From NCBI RefSeq assembly GCF_013348805.1, contig NZ_CP054690.1, forward strand, positions 3,906,001 to 3,970,000: a stretch of 64,000 bases of DNA. The letters run 5' to 3'. Shown here in pieces: positions 1 through 8,816 of this stretch (positions within the stretch are counted from its first letter, which is position 1; each line of letters starts with the position of its first letter). The notes under the pieces are model-generated. The model saw nothing but the letters and a program-made list of their open reading frames with translations. It did no database searches and was not told the origin of the DNA. The translations under genes and the position numbers were made by a program. Source of the DNA: Rhodococcus sp. W8901 (GTDB taxonomy: Bacteria; Actinomycetota; Actinomycetes; Mycobacteriales; Mycobacteriaceae).

Positions 1-248
1 CGGTCGCGGTCGCCCTGACCGACGCGCAGGCGATGGCGGTCCTGGCTACCGAGCACGACACCGGTGCCGTCACCTCGGCGCCGGCCCTGCTGGCGCAGAA
101 GCTCTACGGCCGTCTCGGTGGGACGGTGATCAGCGGTGCCGGCGAGATCTGGGCGGCCACGGTGAACAAGTCCGGCGGGGAGCCCGGTCCCACCGACGAT
201 CGTGTCGTGAAGCTTCCGCTGCCGAGCGGTGGCGGCGGGACCGACTGA
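1..248 (+). CDS. 3' end of an unrecognised protein (partial)
   Basis: Open reading frame that enters from the left edge and stops at 248, leaving the last 81 residues. The tail is alanine- and glycine-rich and ends in a PLPSGGGGTD-like stretch; no motif was recognised. It converges on the antiporter gene with only 3 bases between the two stop codons. In M. tuberculosis a rightward hypothetical gene (Rv3008) sits in this position next to gatB, so this may be its counterpart, but I cannot confirm that from the fragment. The function is unknown. Confidence 0.6.
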   Translation, partial: VAVALTDAQAMAVLATEHDTGAVTSAPALLAQKLYGRLGGTVISGAGEIWAATVNKSGGEPGPTDDRVVKLPLPSGGGGTD

Positions 249-251
249 CGC

Positions 252-1484
252 TCAGGCGCTCGCGGGTCTGGCCGTCTGCGGGTCTCGCCGATCTCCGTGC
301 TCGCCCCGGTCGCCGCGTGCCAGCGCGCTCGCGAGCATCGGCAGCACCAGCACCGTGATGGCTCCGGCCGCGACGAGGATCGACGCCGTCGCATTGGACA
401 TCTCGCCCGCCGACACCGCGACGCCGGTGACTGCGACGATGAGCGGAAGACCCGTGGTCGAGTACAGCGCGATCTGGAGTTGCTCGCGGGTGTCGAAATT
501 CGCGCCGGCCGGTCCCCGGTCGTAGCGCGACGCGACGAACACCGGGAGACCGCGGGCCACCAGCAGCAGGCCGAGGAAGGCGAGCAGGACCACCGGCTCG
601 CCCGCCACCGCGGACACGTCGATCGCCATCCCGGACGTGACGAAGAAGATCGGGATCAGGAGCCCGAACGCCAGGCCCTCGAGTTTCGCCTCGAGCTGCT
701 CGTTGCCGTCGGGCACCGCGCGTCGCAGGATGAACCCGGCCGCGAAGGCGCCGAGGATGACGTCGAGGTCGAACACCGCCGCGACGGCGATCAGCGCCAC
801 CAGCAGGAGCATCACCAGGCGAACCGTCGTCTGGGCCGTGGTGTCCGCGCCGCGGCGGATCACCGCGAGCAGGTCCGAGCCCTCGCGCAGGATCCTGGTC
901 GGCAGCATCGCGACGACGACCGCCACCACCGCGAACGCCGCGAGCACGACGAGGGACATGATCGCGCCGCGGGCGCCGAGCAGCACGGCCATCGCGATCA
1001 CCGGGCCGATCTCGCCGACAGCGCCGTGGTTGAGTACCGCCTTGCCGATCGGCGTCTCGACGAGCCCGCGATCCTTGAGGATCGGCAGCAGCGTGCCGAG
1101 TGCCGTCGACGTCAGCGCGATCGCCACGGCGATCTCCGAGTGCACCAGACCCGCCGCCCCCAACGCGGCGACGATCCCGAACGCGACGGCCAGGCACACC
1201 AGCCACGTGACGAGGGCGCGCCGACCGCCGCGGCCGGTCAGCTCCTCACGGTCCACCTCGTATCCGGCGAGGAGGAACAGCATGCCCAGTCCGAGTTCCC
1301 GCAGCATCTCGATCTCGCTGCCGGCGTCGGCAAGTTCGAGCACGTAGGGACCGATCACGATCCCGGCCACGAGCAGCAGCACGACCTCGGGCACGAGCTT
1401 GCGGGGCAGTGATCCGGCGACCAACGGCGCGACCACGGCCGCGACGGCGATCCAGAACAGTGAGGTGGCGACGGCGGCGTCCAT
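252..1484 (-). CDS. Kef/NapA-type cation:proton antiporter (CPA2 family)
   Basis: A 410-residue, very hydrophobic protein with about 11-12 predicted membrane helices starting near residue 6. It looks like the Na+/H+ exchanger domain of the CPA2 family: the N-terminal helix region runs into a conserved GMLFLLAGYEVD segment (about residues 66-79), typical of the Kef core. There is no C-terminal RCK/TrkA nucleotide-binding domain, so it is the short, membrane-only type. Such proteins exchange K+ or Na+ for protons across the cytoplasmic membrane; the ion cannot be read from the sequence. The gene follows gatB by 22 bases on the same strand and may share its transcript, although the functions are unrelated. 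Confidence 0.85.
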   Translation of the reverse strand: MDAAVATSLFWIAVAAVVAPLVAGSLPRKLVPEVVLLLVAGIVIGPYVLELADAGSEIEMLRELGLGMLFLLAGYEVDREELTGRGGRRALVTWLVCLAVAFGIVAALGAAGLVHSEIAVAIALTSTALGTLLPILKDRGLVETPIGKAVLNHGAVGEIGPVIAMAVLLGARGAIMSLVVLAAFAVVAVVVAMLPTRILREGSDLLAVIRRGADTTAQTTVRLVMLLLVALIAVAAVFDLDVILGAFAAGFILRRAVPDGNEQLEAKLEGLAFGLLIPIFFVTSGMAIDVSAVAGEPVVLLAFLGLLLVARGLPVFVASRYDRGPAGANFDTREQLQIALYSTTGLPLIVAVTGVAVSAGEMSNATASILVAAGAITVLVLPMLASALARGDRGEHGDRRDPQTARPASA

Positions 1485-1506
1485 GCGCCGCTACATTACT
1501 GCCCGA

Positions 1507-3018
1507 TCAGCTGCACGCCGCGATGACGAGCTCCTTGACGCGCGCCGGGTCGGCCTGCCCGCGAGTTGCCTTCATCACGTCGCCGACAATCTTGCCGGCC
1601 GCCGCGACCTTGCCGCTGCGGATCTTGTCGGCGATGTCGGGGTTCGCGGCCAGGGCCTCGTCGACCGCGGCCTGCAGCTTGCTGTCGTCACGCACGACCA
1701 CGAGCTCCGGGTGCGCGGCGAGGATCTGTGCCGGATCGCCCTCACCGTCGAGCACGTAGTCGACGACCTTGCGGGCGAGCTTGTTGGTGAGCTTGCCCTC
1801 GGCGACGAAACCGATGACCTCGGCGACCTGCGCGGGCGTGATGGGCAGCGCGGTGAGCTCGACGCTCCGGGTGTTGGCCTGCTGGCTCAGGTAGGCGACC
1901 CACCACGAGCGGGCCTCGGACGCGGGCGCGCCGGCCTCGGTCGTCGCGATCACCAGGTCGAGTGCGCCGGCGTTGACGAGGTCGCGCATCTCCTCGTCCG
2001 AGACACCCCACTCCTGCTGGATGCGCGCGCGGCGCAGCCACGGCAGCTCGGGCAGCGTGCCGCGGAGTTCCTCGACCCAATCGGCGTCAGGCGCGACGGG
2101 CTCGAGGTCGGGCTCGGGGAAGTAGCGGTAGTCCTCGGCGGTCTCCTTGCGGCGACCGGCGGACGTGGTGCCGTCGGCCTCCTGGAAGTGCCGCGTCTCC
2201 TGGATGATCTCGCCACCGGAGACGAGGACGGCGGCCTGACGGCGCATCTCGTGGCGGACGGCGACCTCGACGCTCTTGAGCGAGTTGACGTTCTTGGTCT
2301 CGGTGCGGGTGCCGAACACCTCGGCGCCGATCGGCATCAGCGAGACGTTCGCGTCGCAGCGCAGCGAGCCCTGGTCCATGCGGACGTCGGAGACATCGAG
2401 GGCCTTGAGCAGATCACGCAGGGCGGCGACATACGCGCGGGCCACCTCGGGCGCGCGCTCACCTGCACCGGTGATGGGCTTGGTCACGATCTCCACGAGC
2501 GGGACGCCGGCGCGGTTGTAGTCCAGCAGCGAGTGGCTCGCACCGTGGATTCGGCCGGTGGCGCCACCGACGTGCAGCGACTTACCGGTGTCCTCCTCCA
2601 TGTGCGCGCGCTCGATGTCGACACGCCACGTGCTGCCGTCGTCGAGCACCACGTCGAGGTAGCCCTCGGTCGCGATGGGCTCGTCGTACTGCGAGATCTG
2701 GTAGTTCTTCGGCTGGTCCGGGTAGAAGTAGTTCTTCCGCGCGAACCGGCCCCACGGGGTGATCGAGCAGTTCAGCGCCAGGCCGATGCGGATCGCGGAC
2801 TCGACGGCGGCCTGATTGACCACCGGCAACGCTCCGGGCATGCCGAGGCACACGGGGCACACCTGGGTGTTGGGCTCAGCACCGAACTCGGTGGGACACG
2901 GGCAGAACATCTTGGTCTTGGTGTGCAGCTCGACGTGCACTTCCATGCCCAATACGGGCTCGAACTTCGCGAGGACGGCGTCATAGTCGAGAAGGTCAGC
3001 GGACACGGCGGCAGTCAT
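1507..3018 (-). CDS. gatB: Asp/Glu-tRNA amidotransferase subunit B
   Basis: 503 residues, the normal GatB length. With GatA and GatC it converts misacylated Glu-tRNA(Gln) and Asp-tRNA(Asn) to the amidated forms. The N-terminal kinase-like domain shows GMEVHVEL (24-31), the zinc/tRNA region with CPCP and CPVCLGMPG, and the [16 protein letters not shown] block. The C-terminal 140 residues form the YqeY-like tail ending in DPARVKELV. The frame stays open far upstream, but that stretch lies within pfkA, so the start is ATG 3018 or ATG 3024. pfkA ends 17-23 bases upstream, so the two are probably cotranscribed. gatB is about 8 kb away from gatCA, separated by pfkA and an accessory block. Confidence 0.97.
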   Translation of the reverse strand: MTAAVSADLLDYDAVLAKFEPVLGMEVHVELHTKTKMFCPCPTEFGAEPNTQVCPVCLGMPGALPVVNQAAVESAIRIGLALNCSITPWGRFARKNYFYPDQPKNYQISQYDEPIATEGYLDVVLDDGSTWRVDIERAHMEEDTGKSLHVGGATGRIHGASHSLLDYNRAGVPLVEIVTKPITGAGERAPEVARAYVAALRDLLKALDVSDVRMDQGSLRCDANVSLMPIGAEVFGTRTETKNVNSLKSVEVAVRHEMRRQAAVLVSGGEIIQETRHFQEADGTTSAGRRKETAEDYRYFPEPDLEPVAPDADWVEELRGTLPELPWLRRARIQQEWGVSDEEMRDLVNAGALDLVIATTEAGAPASEARSWWVAYLSQQANTRSVELTALPITPAQVAEVIGFVAEGKLTNKLARKVVDYVLDGEGDPAQILAAHPELVVVRDDSKLQAAVDEALAANPDIADKIRSGKVAAAGKIVGDVMKATRGQADPARVKELVIAACS

Positions 3019-3040
3019 GGCCATGAGTTTATGCGCCCCG

Positions 3041-4072
3041 TCACCCGAAGAACGCGGCCGCCTCCCGGTAGCGCTCGACGGGCACGGTCTTGAGCTGTTT
3101 GGTCGCCTCCGACAGCGGCACCAACTCGATGTTCGTGCCGTGCAGCGCCACCATCTGACCGAACTGGTTGCTGTGGGCGGCGTCGGTCGCGTGGACGCCG
3201 AATCGGGTCGCGAGGACCCGGTCGTACGGGGTCGGCGTCCCGCCGCGCTGCACGTGCCCGAGCACCGTCGTGCGCACCTCCTTGCCGATGCGGTGTTCGA
3301 TCTCGACGGCCAACTGCTGCGCGACACCGGTGAAGATCTTGTGTCCGTACTCGTCGATGCCGCCCTCGCGGAGCGTCATCGACGCCGGGTCGGGCGAGGC
3401 CCCCTCCGCGACCACGCAGATGAAGTGCGAGTCGCCGCGCTGGAAGCGCTTCTTGACCAGCGCGCACACCTCGTCGACGTCGAACGGCTCCTCGGGCACC
3501 AGCGTCAGATGCGCGCCCGACGCCATGCCGGACTGCAACGCGATCCAGCCCGCGTGACGGCCCATCACCTCGACGAGCATCACCCGCTGGTGTGATTCGG
3601 CGGTGGTGTGCAGCCGGTCGATCGCGTCGGTGGCGATGGTCAGGGCGGTGTCGAAGCCGAACGTGACGTCGGTGCAGTCGATGTCGTTGTCGATCGTCTT
3701 GGGCACCCCGACGACGGGGACACCGCTGTCGGCGAGCCAGCTCGCGGCGGTGAGCGTGCCCTCGCCGCCGATCGGGATGAGCACGTCGATGCCGTTGTCG
3801 TCGAGGGTCTGTTTGATCCGGTCGAGGCCGTCGTGCAGTCTCTGCGGGTTCACCCGCGCGGTGCCGAGGATGGTGCCGCCGCGCGCGAGGATCCGGTCTA
3901 TGCGGTCCTCGTTGCGCATCTGCATCTTGCGGTCCTCGAGCAGACCCCGCCAGCCGTCCTGGAACCCGACGACGGTACTGCCGTAGCGCGCGTCCGCAGT
4001 GCGCACGACAGCGCGGATGACGGCGTTCAATCCGGGGCAGTCGCCGCCCCCGGTCAGGATTCCGATGCGCAT
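3041..4072 (-). CDS. pfkA: 6-phosphofructokinase
   Basis: 343 residues, the same size as the mycobacterial enzyme. It phosphorylates fructose 6-phosphate in glycolysis. Visible are the nucleotide loop [13 protein letters not shown] (8-20), IGGEGT (101-106), the substrate and catalytic loop PKTIDNDID (124-132) and MGRHAGW (170-176). At the phosphoryl-donor position the motif is GGEGT. As I recall, this matches M. tuberculosis PfkA; the small residue after the acid favours ATP over pyrophosphate as donor. The start is ATG 4072, with a GAGAGGGG ribosome site about 5 bases upstream; the longer open frame runs into the response regulator gene and is not used. Confidence 0.96.
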   Translation of the reverse strand: MRIGILTGGGDCPGLNAVIRAVVRTADARYGSTVVGFQDGWRGLLEDRKMQMRNEDRIDRILARGGTILGTARVNPQRLHDGLDRIKQTLDDNGIDVLIPIGGEGTLTAASWLADSGVPVVGVPKTIDNDIDCTDVTFGFDTALTIATDAIDRLHTTAESHQRVMLVEVMGRHAGWIALQSGMASGAHLTLVPEEPFDVDEVCALVKKRFQRGDSHFICVVAEGASPDPASMTLREGGIDEYGHKIFTGVAQQLAVEIEHRIGKEVRTTVLGHVQRGGTPTPYDRVLATRFGVHATDAAHSNQFGQMVALHGTNIELVPLSEATKQLKTVPVERYREAAAFFG

Positions 4073-4154
4073 CACGGCCCCTCTCGGCCATCGCGGAGCA
4101 GAGCGGTCCCTTCTCATCTTGCCGCGCCCGCGCCGATCAGGCACGCCGAGTCGA

Positions 4155-4817
4155 TCAACCGGGCGTGACCAGTCCCGTTTCGTAGGCGAGGACGACGGCC
4201 TGCGCACGATCCCGCAGCGACAGCTTCGCCAGCACCTTCCCGACGTGCGTCTTGACGGTCTGCTCCGCAACGAACAGGCGTTCGGCGATCTCGGTGTTCG
4301 ACAGCCCGGCCGCGATGAGTTCGAGGACCTCACGCTCGCGCGGCGTGAGCGACTCCAACCGCGTGTTCCGCGGGCGCGGCGCCGAACGCCGACGGGTGAC
4401 GTCCGCGATGAGACGACGCGTGACGCTCGGCGCGAGCAGCGCCTCACCGGCCGCGACCACCCGCACCGCCCGGATCAGCTCCTCGGCCGGCGCATCCTTG
4501 AGCATGAACCCGCTCGCCCCCAGCCCGAGGGCCTCGTAGACGTACTCGTCGATGTCGAACGTCGTGAGCATCAACACCCGAACCGGATGTTCCGTTGTGG
4601 CGGAAAGGATTTCACGTGCCGCGTCGAGACCGTTCATCTCCGGCATCCGCACGTCCATCAGCACCACGTCGGGGCGCAGGCGCTTGACCTCGCTGACGGC
4701 GACCCGCCCGTCCGGCGCGTCACCGATGACACTGATGTCCGGCTGTGCACCGAGCAGCGCGCCGAAACCCTGCCTCACCATCGCCTGGTCGTCCGCAATG
4801 AATACCGTGATCGCCAC
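4155..4817 (-). CDS. NarL/FixJ-family response regulator
   Basis: 220 residues. The receiver domain (1-120) has the acidic pair DD at 9-10, phosphoacceptor D55 in the [11 protein letters not shown] strand and the conserved K in MLKDA. The C-terminal LuxR-type helix-turn-helix (about 152-210) contains [15 protein letters not shown] and the recognition helix [12 protein letters not shown]. It is the DNA-binding partner of the kinase encoded 9 bases upstream. Targets are unknown; the divergently transcribed lipase-like pair at 6233-8244 is the nearest candidate. Confidence 0.93.
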   Translation of the reverse strand: MAITVFIADDQAMVRQGFGALLGAQPDISVIGDAPDGRVAVSEVKRLRPDVVLMDVRMPEMNGLDAAREILSATTEHPVRVLMLTTFDIDEYVYEALGLGASGFMLKDAPAEELIRAVRVVAAGEALLAPSVTRRLIADVTRRRSAPRPRNTRLESLTPREREVLELIAAGLSNTEIAERLFVAEQTVKTHVGKVLAKLSLRDRAQAVVLAYETGLVTPG

Positions 4818-4826
4818 CGTGACAGA

Positions 4827-6077
4827 CTAGGCGGCCGGCCCGGCCGGGGTGCCGGCCACAACCGGGACACTCCCCGGAATATGGGCCCGGACCTCGAATC
4901 CCCCGCCGTCGAGTGCGCGGGTGTCGAGTGTGCCGCCGACGGCGCGGGCACGATCCCGCATGCCGGCGATCCCACTGCCACCCGACGACTCGGGACGCGG
5001 TTCGGCTCCCACCGCGGGACCGTTCGTCACGACGAGCGACGTGACGGCGGGCGAGAAGTCGACGACGACCTCCACGTGCGCGCCCGGACAGTGCCGACTG
5101 GCATTGGCCAGCGACTCCTGCAGGATCCGGTACACCGTCAGCCCCGTCGTCTCGGAGATCGCGGACGGCTCCCCGGAGATGCTGCGCGACAGCGACATAC
5201 CGGCACGGACGCTGCCGTCGAGCAGTTCCTCGATCTGCGCGACGCCGGGCTGCGGGGCCCGCTCGGTGGTGTCCCCGTCGCTGCGCAGCACGCCGAGCAG
5301 GCCACGGATCTCGTTGAGCGCCTCCCGCGCGGTGGCACCGATGGATTCGAACTCCGCCCTCGCCTCGTCGGACACCGAGTCCAGCCGATACGGCGCGCTC
5401 TGCGCCTGCACCACGACCATCGACATGTGGTGGGCGACGACGTCGTGCAGGTCACGGGCGATCCGCGCCTTCTCCTCGAGGATCGCGCGGCGGGCTCGTT
5501 CGAGTTCGCTGGTCTGCTCCTGGGCGGCGAGCTGGCGCCGCGAGATCACCAGCCAGCGGATCAGCAGCCCGAACAGCACGAGGACCGTGAGACCCACCGC
5601 CCAGCCGCGCCCGTCCTGGCCCGGCGTGTCGGCGAGGAAGAGCAGCGTCGTCGCGCCCCACGCGACCGCGACCACCGGGATCGGCGACCGCAGGCTCACC
5701 GCCAGCAGCAGCGCCATCAGCACCATCACGTGGACCACCTGCCACGGGAAGTCGTAGTCGTCGGCGCGCTGGTACACCACCGGGATCACCAGCGCGCCCG
5801 CCGCCGAGATGGCCCATCCCAGCGCCGGATTAGCCCGGATCAGCAGGAGCGGCAGCGCGGCGAGCCCTCCGATCAGCGGCTGCACGCCGGCGGGCACATG
5901 GTGCGTCACGTGGAGCGTGGGCCACGCGATCGCGTACAGCACCGCGGTCACGAACAGCACCACCAGGTCCAATCGCTGCCCCGTGCTCATCCGCTTCAGG
6001 CGCGGGGCCGCGGCCGAGACCGCGCCCTGTGCCGCACGGTCGAGTGCACGATTTCGTTTCCTCACACCCGGAAACAC
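4827..6077 (-). CDS. DesK-type membrane sensor histidine kinase
   Basis: 416 residues. Four to six hydrophobic segments lie within residues 35-178, followed by a short coiled linker and the HisKA_3 dimerisation domain, whose ARIARDLHDVVAHH motif carries phospho-His H211. The HATPase domain has a SGGSGIAGMRDRA glycine box near the C-terminus. There is no periplasmic sensor, GAF or PAS domain, so the stimulus is probably felt in or near the membrane. Translation may begin at the ATG of codon 1 or at the internal ATG of codon 30 (MSTGQRLD), just before the first helix. It forms a two-gene operon with the regulator and is transcribed away from the secreted phospholipase-like gene. Confidence 0.9.
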   Translation of the reverse strand: MFPGVRKRNRALDRAAQGAVSAAAPRLKRMSTGQRLDLVVLFVTAVLYAIAWPTLHVTHHVPAGVQPLIGGLAALPLLLIRANPALGWAISAAGALVIPVVYQRADDYDFPWQVVHVMVLMALLLAVSLRSPIPVVAVAWGATTLLFLADTPGQDGRGWAVGLTVLVLFGLLIRWLVISRRQLAAQEQTSELERARRAILEEKARIARDLHDVVAHHMSMVVVQAQSAPYRLDSVSDEARAEFESIGATAREALNEIRGLLGVLRSDGDTTERAPQPGVAQIEELLDGSVRAGMSLSRSISGEPSAISETTGLTVYRILQESLANASRHCPGAHVEVVVDFSPAVTSLVVTNGPAVGAEPRPESSGGSGIAGMRDRARAVGGTLDTRALDGGGFEVRAHIPGSVPVVAGTPAGPAA

Positions 6078-6100
6078 TAGGAACCGGGACTCGAAATGTC

Positions 6101-6118
6101 CTCATACCCAGGGGTGAG
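6101..6118. promoter_or_regulatory. imperfect palindrome in the kinase/phospholipase divergent region
   Basis: An imperfect inverted repeat, CTCATACCC-A-GGGGTGAG, lies 24 bases upstream of the kinase start in the 155-bp region shared with the divergent phospholipase-like gene. It could be an operator for the adjacent response regulator, but the symmetry is not perfect and there is one copy only. Confidence 0.25.
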
Positions 6119-6232
6119 ATGCGACTGGCTCCGGGGTATCAGGCGCCGGTCGCGATCACTCCCGCGACGTGCCACGGTTCGGCACCGCGGGGTGATGTCG
6201 CAGGGTAGCGCCCATTTCTAGCGTCGTTTGTC

Positions 6233-6886
6233 ATGCGAACTACGAGATGGATCGGATCCGTCCTCGCCGTGACGATCGGCGGGATGACGCTCACTGGGAC
6301 GGTGTCGGCCCCCACCGCCGACGCGCACTCCCCGGCACGGGAGAACCGAGCGGCCGCGGCCGCCGTGACGTTGCTGACCGCCGACGACCACGCCCTCGCC
6401 GCGTCCGCGATTCCTGACGACTTCGCCGCCGTCATGGGATATCGGCCGACGGTGATCGACGGCACGGTCGTCAATCCGCTCGGCGCGTGCTCGTCGCCGA
6501 TACCGCTGCCTGCCGAGTTCGACACGGCCTGCAAGGCACACGATCTGGGGTACGACCTGCTGCGTTACGCACACCGCGGCGGCGGCGACCTCGGGGCCTG
6601 GGCGCGCACCGAACTGGACGCGCAACTCGACCGACGGATGCACGCGGCCTGCGACGCCCGGGCTGCAGACCGGACGTCCTGCTTCGCGATGGCGAACACC
6701 GCGACGGCCGCCGTGGGGATGAACTCGATGCGTCAGGGGTTCGGCGCACCGGTCGACGAACCGTGGATGCGGTACGGCCTGGGTGGGCTGCTCGGCGCCC
6801 TCGGAGCGCTGCTCGTGACCCTGACTCTGCGGAGGATCAGGCCGATGCTCGGCCTTGTCGCTCCCAGCCCGGCGGTGGCGGCATGA
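6233..6886 (+). CDS. secreted phospholipase A2-like protein with C-terminal membrane anchor
   Basis: 217 residues. An N-terminal signal sequence (about 1-31, hydrophobic run then SAPTADA) is followed by a helical domain. Its segment FDTACKAHDLGYDLLRYA (about 99-116) matches the prokaryotic phospholipase A2 active site: a Cys followed by the catalytic His-Asp pair. A second conserved-looking stretch holds further cysteines (HAACDARAADRTSCF). A single hydrophobic helix near 180-200 followed by arginines would anchor the C-terminus. Family knowledge predicts cleavage of acyl chains from phospholipids at the cell surface; activity is inferred. Its stop overlaps the start of the next gene (ATGA), so the two are translated together. 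Confidence 0.7.
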   Translation: MRTTRWIGSVLAVTIGGMTLTGTVSAPTADAHSPARENRAAAAAVTLLTADDHALAASAIPDDFAAVMGYRPTVIDGTVVNPLGACSSPIPLPAEFDTACKAHDLGYDLLRYAHRGGGDLGAWARTELDAQLDRRMHAACDARAADRTSCFAMANTATAAVGMNSMRQGFGAPVDEPWMRYGLGGLLGALGALLVTLTLRRIRPMLGLVAPSPAVAA

Positions 6887-8244
6887 GCGCGATCCCCGGC
6901 GCGCATGCCGGGAGCGCCCGATTCGCGGTCACCGTTGCGTTGCCGCGGGTGAGCACATCGGTGGCCATCGCCACCGGAGCCGTCGCCTCGCTGGCGCCGT
7001 CGCTACTCCCCCGAACCCCTGTCGCGCAGGGCATGTTCACCGGAACTCTGGTGGCGCTGTGCTGGGGCGTGGCCGCACTGCTCCGACGGCTGCGACCGGC
7101 CCGCGGCAGCCACACGCACGACGCCGCCCGGGCCGGCGCAGCCGTGCTGGCAGGCCTGATCCTCGCGTGGTCGGTGGCGTCGGCGGACCACTGGCAGAAC
7201 GCGCTCCGCTCGGCGATGAGCCTGCCCGCGATCGGTCCGGGACACTGGGCGCAGGTCGCGTTCTGGGCGGTCGCGGTGTGTCTCGTACTGTTCGGCCTCA
7301 CCCGGGGATGCGTCACGCTCGCGCGACGCCTGGGATGGGTGCGCTGCGTCGGCCTGCTGGTGGCGATCGTCCCCCTCGCGGGCCTGATCGCGGTACCGCG
7401 GGCGGCTTCGGCTGCAGCGCAGCATTTTCGGACCACCAGCTCGGTCATCGACACCAGTCTCGTTGCAAACGAACAGAACTCGATCGTTCCATGGACGACG
7501 CTCGGCGCGGAGGGCCGGCGGTTCGTGGCCGGCGTATCCGATCCGCGGGCCGTCCGCACGTATGTCGGGCTCGACTCGGCGCCCGACGTCGCCGCCCGGG
7601 CCGCGCTCGCGGTGGACGAGCTCGACCGCACGGGCGCGTTCTCCCGATCGCACGTCGTGGTCGCCGTCCCGACGGGTTCGGGATGGATCGACGGCGAGGC
7701 CGCCCGCGGTATCGAGCGCAGGTTCGCCGGCGACGTCGCGACCGTCGGCATGCAGTACTCGTACGCGCCCAGCTGGGCGACGTTCCTGTTCGGCCGGGCC
7801 GACGCGGAGGAATCTGCGCGGACACTGTTCGCGGCGGTGTCGGCACGGATCGCCGAACTGCCCGCCGATGCCCGGCCCGCGCTGCACGTGTACGGCCAGA
7901 GTCTCGGGTCGGTGGGCGGCAGCGCGATCTTCGGCGACGCCGACGACCAGCGGGCGCGCGCGTGCAGCGTTCTGTGGGCCGGACCCCCGGCCGGGGCGGT
8001 GCGCACCGACGATGCGACGGTGCTCGCGAACAGTTCCGATCCGGTGGTGTGGTGGTCACCGTCGCTGCTGACCCGGGCACCCGACCTAGGCGACGTCCGC
8101 GTCGACGCACCTGTGCCGCAATGGATTCCCGGTATCAGCTTCCTGCAGACCGGCGTGGACATGCTGTTCGCGCTCGACGCTCCCACCGGGCACGGGCACC
8201 GGTACGGCGCCGATCAGGGACTACGGATGCCGGACTGCGCCTGA
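6883..8244 (+). CDS. alpha/beta-hydrolase membrane protein (Abhydrolase_9-like)
   Basis: 453 residues. About four membrane helices fill residues 20-180, then a globular hydrolase domain contains the nucleophile elbow GQSLGS (serine in a G-x-S-x-G setting) and a late His-rich segment (PTGHGHRYG) that could supply the catalytic histidine. The architecture resembles the actinobacterial Abhydrolase_9 family, whose substrates are not established. The start at 6883 overlaps the stop of the phospholipase-like gene by four bases; the frame is open further upstream, but that part lies inside the preceding gene. The tight coupling suggests both act on the same envelope lipid. Confidence 0.75.
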   Translation: MSAIPGAHAGSARFAVTVALPRVSTSVAIATGAVASLAPSLLPRTPVAQGMFTGTLVALCWGVAALLRRLRPARGSHTHDAARAGAAVLAGLILAWSVASADHWQNALRSAMSLPAIGPGHWAQVAFWAVAVCLVLFGLTRGCVTLARRLGWVRCVGLLVAIVPLAGLIAVPRAASAAAQHFRTTSSVIDTSLVANEQNSIVPWTTLGAEGRRFVAGVSDPRAVRTYVGLDSAPDVAARAALAVDELDRTGAFSRSHVVVAVPTGSGWIDGEAARGIERRFAGDVATVGMQYSYAPSWATFLFGRADAEESARTLFAAVSARIAELPADARPALHVYGQSLGSVGGSAIFGDADDQRARACSVLWAGPPAGAVRTDDATVLANSSDPVVWWSPSLLTRAPDLGDVRVDAPVPQWIPGISFLQTGVDMLFALDAPTGHGHRYGADQGLRMPDCA

Positions 8245-8276
8245 TCCGAAGACGCCCACGACCGGCGGTGTGCGCT

Positions 8277-8282
8277 TACCGT
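8277..8282 (+). promoter_or_regulatory. -10 element of the DinB-like gene, probable leaderless start
   Basis: TACCGT fits the TANNNT -10 consensus and ends exactly 6 bases before the ATG at 8289. In mycobacteria and rhodococci this spacing puts the transcription start on the start codon. There is no ribosome-binding site between them. Confidence 0.45.
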
Positions 8283-8288
8283 GGACAC

Positions 8289-8816
8289 ATGACCCCACAG
8301 AAGGAGACGGACGCGGCCCGCGAGATCCTGCGGGACAACTTCGAGCGCATCCGGGAACTCGTGGTCGAGGTGTGTGCCGGCCTGACACCCGAGATGTCCG
8401 ACTACCGGCCGGGGCCGAACGCCAACTCGATCGCGTGGCTGATCTGGCACCTGACCCGGGTCCAGGACGATCACGTGAGCGACATCGCCGACGTGGAGCA
8501 GGCCTGGACGTCCCGGGGTTGGCGGGAGCGATTCGCCCTGCCGTTCCCGGCCGGCGACGTCGGCTACGGGCACAGCAGCGCCGACGTCGGCATCGTGCAC
8601 GCGGACGCCCGATTGCTCGCCGACTATCACGGCGACGTGCACCTGGCGACGCTCGAGTACATCGACGAACTCACCGCCGACGAGCTGGACCGGATCGTCG
8701 ATCGCCGCTGGGATCCGCCCGTGACCGTCTCGGTGCGCCTCGTCAGTGTGATCGGCGACTGCCTGCAGCATCTGGGGCAGGCCGCGTACGTGCGGGGGCT
8801 GTTCGAGGCGCGGTGA
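8289..8816 (+). CDS. DinB-fold (DUF664-type) protein
   Basis: 175 residues. Helical protein of the DinB/DUF664 superfamily, recognised by the early NSIAWLIWHLTRVQDDH segment (about 45-61) and a late histidine in CLQHLGQAAYVRG; these histidines normally bind a divalent metal in a four-helix bundle. Relatives include thiol-dependent enzymes, for example mycothiol-dependent ones in actinobacteria, but the substrate is not known here. A -10 element 6 bases upstream suggests a leaderless transcript. Its last 74 bases overlap, tail to tail, the 3' end of the monooxygenase gene on the other strand. Confidence 0.8.
   Translation: MTPQKETDAAREILRDNFERIRELVVEVCAGLTPEMSDYRPGPNANSIAWLIWHLTRVQDDHVSDIADVEQAWTSRGWRERFALPFPAGDVGYGHSSADVGIVHADARLLADYHGDVHLATLEYIDELTADELDRIVDRRWDPPVTVSVRLVSVIGDCLQHLGQAAYVRGLFEAR

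Noticed and set aside
1399-3093. Long open frame on the plus strand opposite gatB
   Set aside because: High-GC shadow. The minus strand holds a full-length gatB with all motifs; the plus translation is charge-rich with no motif.
3041-4072. pfkA as a pyrophosphate-dependent enzyme
   Set aside because: The motif is GGEGT without the extra acidic residue of the pyrophosphate type, and it follows the mycobacterial ATP enzyme.
4155-6077. Kinase/regulator pair as DosS/DosR
   Set aside because: The kinase has DesK-like membrane helices and no GAF domains, so it is not the hypoxia system.
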